In this document: piece after piece, positions 6,073-6,678 of the stretch
Position numbering within the stretch: the stretch's first letter is position 1
Layout: the number at the start of each line of letters is the position of its first letter
Assembly (NCBI GenBank): GCA_937941745.1
Contig: CALDGV010000059.1
Location: forward strand, 1-6,678
Direction of reading: 5' to 3'
Origin: an uncultured Prosthecobacter sp.
Lineage (GTDB): Bacteria > Verrucomicrobiota > Verrucomicrobiia > Verrucomicrobiales > Verrucomicrobiaceae
Length of the DNA stretch: 6,678 nt
Position numbers and translations under genes: made by a program
Notes under the pieces: generated by a model
What the model saw: only the letters and a program-made list of their open reading frames with translations
What the model was told of the DNA's origin: nothing
Databases searched by the model: none

Positions 6073-6678
6073 TCAGCGAATTGCCTGTGCCAGCCAGTCG
6101 CGCAGCTTCTGGCGCTCCGGCAGATCCCTCAGCAGCCAGGCGGCACTGTGGTTGGGAAAAGGCAGCGGGACGAAGGTCCAGTTGCCTTTCAAGCCCGTGC
6201 TGGCCAGCCACTTCTCCGTGGCCTCCGTCGTCAGTTCATGACTGATCCACTGAGGGCGGGCTCGGAGGCGCTTCAGACGCTCCAGAACAGCCGCTTGGCC
6301 ACCATCTCCGGGCCAGCGGCGGGAGCCATCGTAGTGGCTGTGGCAGATGAACCCACGCCAGATGCGGGCGATTTCCTCATCGTGCAGGCCGATGAGGTTG
6401 CAGGCGATGCTGCCGCGTGAAAAACCAGCAATGAAGACACGGTCGGCATCGCCACCCCAGCGTGAGCAGAGCTCTGCCACGGTCTTCCGGCAGTAGTCAC
6501 AGGTCTGGGCGATGTCACCCCACCAGCGCTGGGCATTGCGGGTGACTCCATCCTTGGACTCGATGAACGGCAGCACCGCCCAGAGGAAGCCGCTGCCGCC
6601 ACTGATGCCATAGCCCATGACACAACCTTCCACTTCGCCATCACAGGTGTCACCCCGGGCATCGGCATAGGGTCCGTT
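6073..6678 (-). CDS. Alpha/beta-hydrolase-like protein, C-terminal part
   Basis: The last 201 residues are visible; the frame is open to the right edge, so the start lies outside the window. Numbering from the first visible residue, the nucleophile elbow is G85-F-S87-R-G89 within [12 protein letters not shown], the G-x-S-x-G signature of serine hydrolases. A late histidine, H177 in [11 protein letters not shown], sits where the catalytic His is expected. An Asp such as D117 (HYDGS) or a later acidic residue could complete the triad, but I cannot tell which. The segment before the elbow ([19 protein letters not shown]) resembles the helix that precedes it in esterase and PHB-depolymerase-like proteins. 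Several Cys residues, including a CDYC pair at 60-63, suggest an exported protein, but the N-terminus that would settle this is missing. Substrate unknown. The gene reads towards dctA 47 nt downstream. Confidence 0.72.
   Translation of the reverse strand, partial: NGPYADARGDTCDGEVEGCVMGYGISGGSGFLWAVLPFIESKDGVTRNAQRWWGDIAQTCDYCRKTVAELCSRWGGDADRVFIAGFSRGSIACNLIGLHDEEIARIWRGFICHSHYDGSRRWPGDGGQAAVLERLKRLRARPQWISHELTTEATEKWLASTGLKGNWTFVPLPFPNHSAAWLLRDLPERQKLRDWLAQAIR

Noticed and set aside
6026..6211. Upstream extension of dctA by 62 codons
   Set aside because: It overlaps the hydrolase gene, is hydrophilic and unlike any DctA N-terminus, and the start at 6025 gives the usual family length.
4289..6241. 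Long plus-strand open frames (4289-5356 and 5471-6241) opposite sco, dctA and the hydrolase
   Set aside because: Over dctA they are in mirror register with its codons. Their His/Asp/Gly-rich translations are typical of antisense shadows, and the opposite strand encodes well-recognised proteins.

Overview
The window looks like chromosomal DNA of a Verrucomicrobiota bacterium (Verrucomicrobiaceae / Prosthecobacter-like). The evidence is a large secreted cytochrome with the PSCyt1-DUF1549-DUF1553 architecture, a protein type largely confined to the Planctomycetes-Verrucomicrobia group, together with GC-rich coding sequence and gene starts that mostly lack Shine-Dalgarno sequences. The phylum call is an inference from gene content; no marker gene is present.

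All seven genes lie on the minus strand, so in transcription order they read from the right edge to the left. First is the C-terminal part of an alpha/beta-hydrolase-like protein (cut by the right edge), then dctA, a C4-dicarboxylate symporter. Next come an SCO1/SenC copper chaperone and, 8 nt further on, a four-helix DUF420 (YozB/CtaM-type) membrane protein. About 80 nt later comes the PSCyt1-DUF1549-DUF1553 cytochrome. A small glycine-zipper lipoprotein follows and ends in a strong Rho-independent terminator. After a regulatory gap comes the start of ahcY (S-adenosylhomocysteine hydrolase), cut by the left edge.

The functional core is the sco-DUF420 pair, which fits maturation of the CuA or haem centres of a haem-copper terminal oxidase. 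The adjoining PSCyt1 protein carries two CxxCH haem-c motifs, so the three genes could form one respiratory/cell-envelope unit; that link is an inference from order and strand. dctA and the hydrolase upstream look like an uptake/metabolism neighbourhood with no clear functional tie. The lipoprotein and ahcY are separate units: a terminator divides them, and ahcY has a candidate promoter overlapped by a 24-bp palindrome that could be an operator.

Most of the window is ordinary housekeeping or envelope sequence. I see no mobile element, CRISPR array, tRNA or rRNA. The points most worth a second look are the DUF1549/DUF1553 cytochrome sitting beside oxidase-assembly genes without its usual DUF1501 partner, the palindrome in front of ahcY, the uncertain start of the cytochrome gene, and a hairpin just before the lipoprotein start codon.
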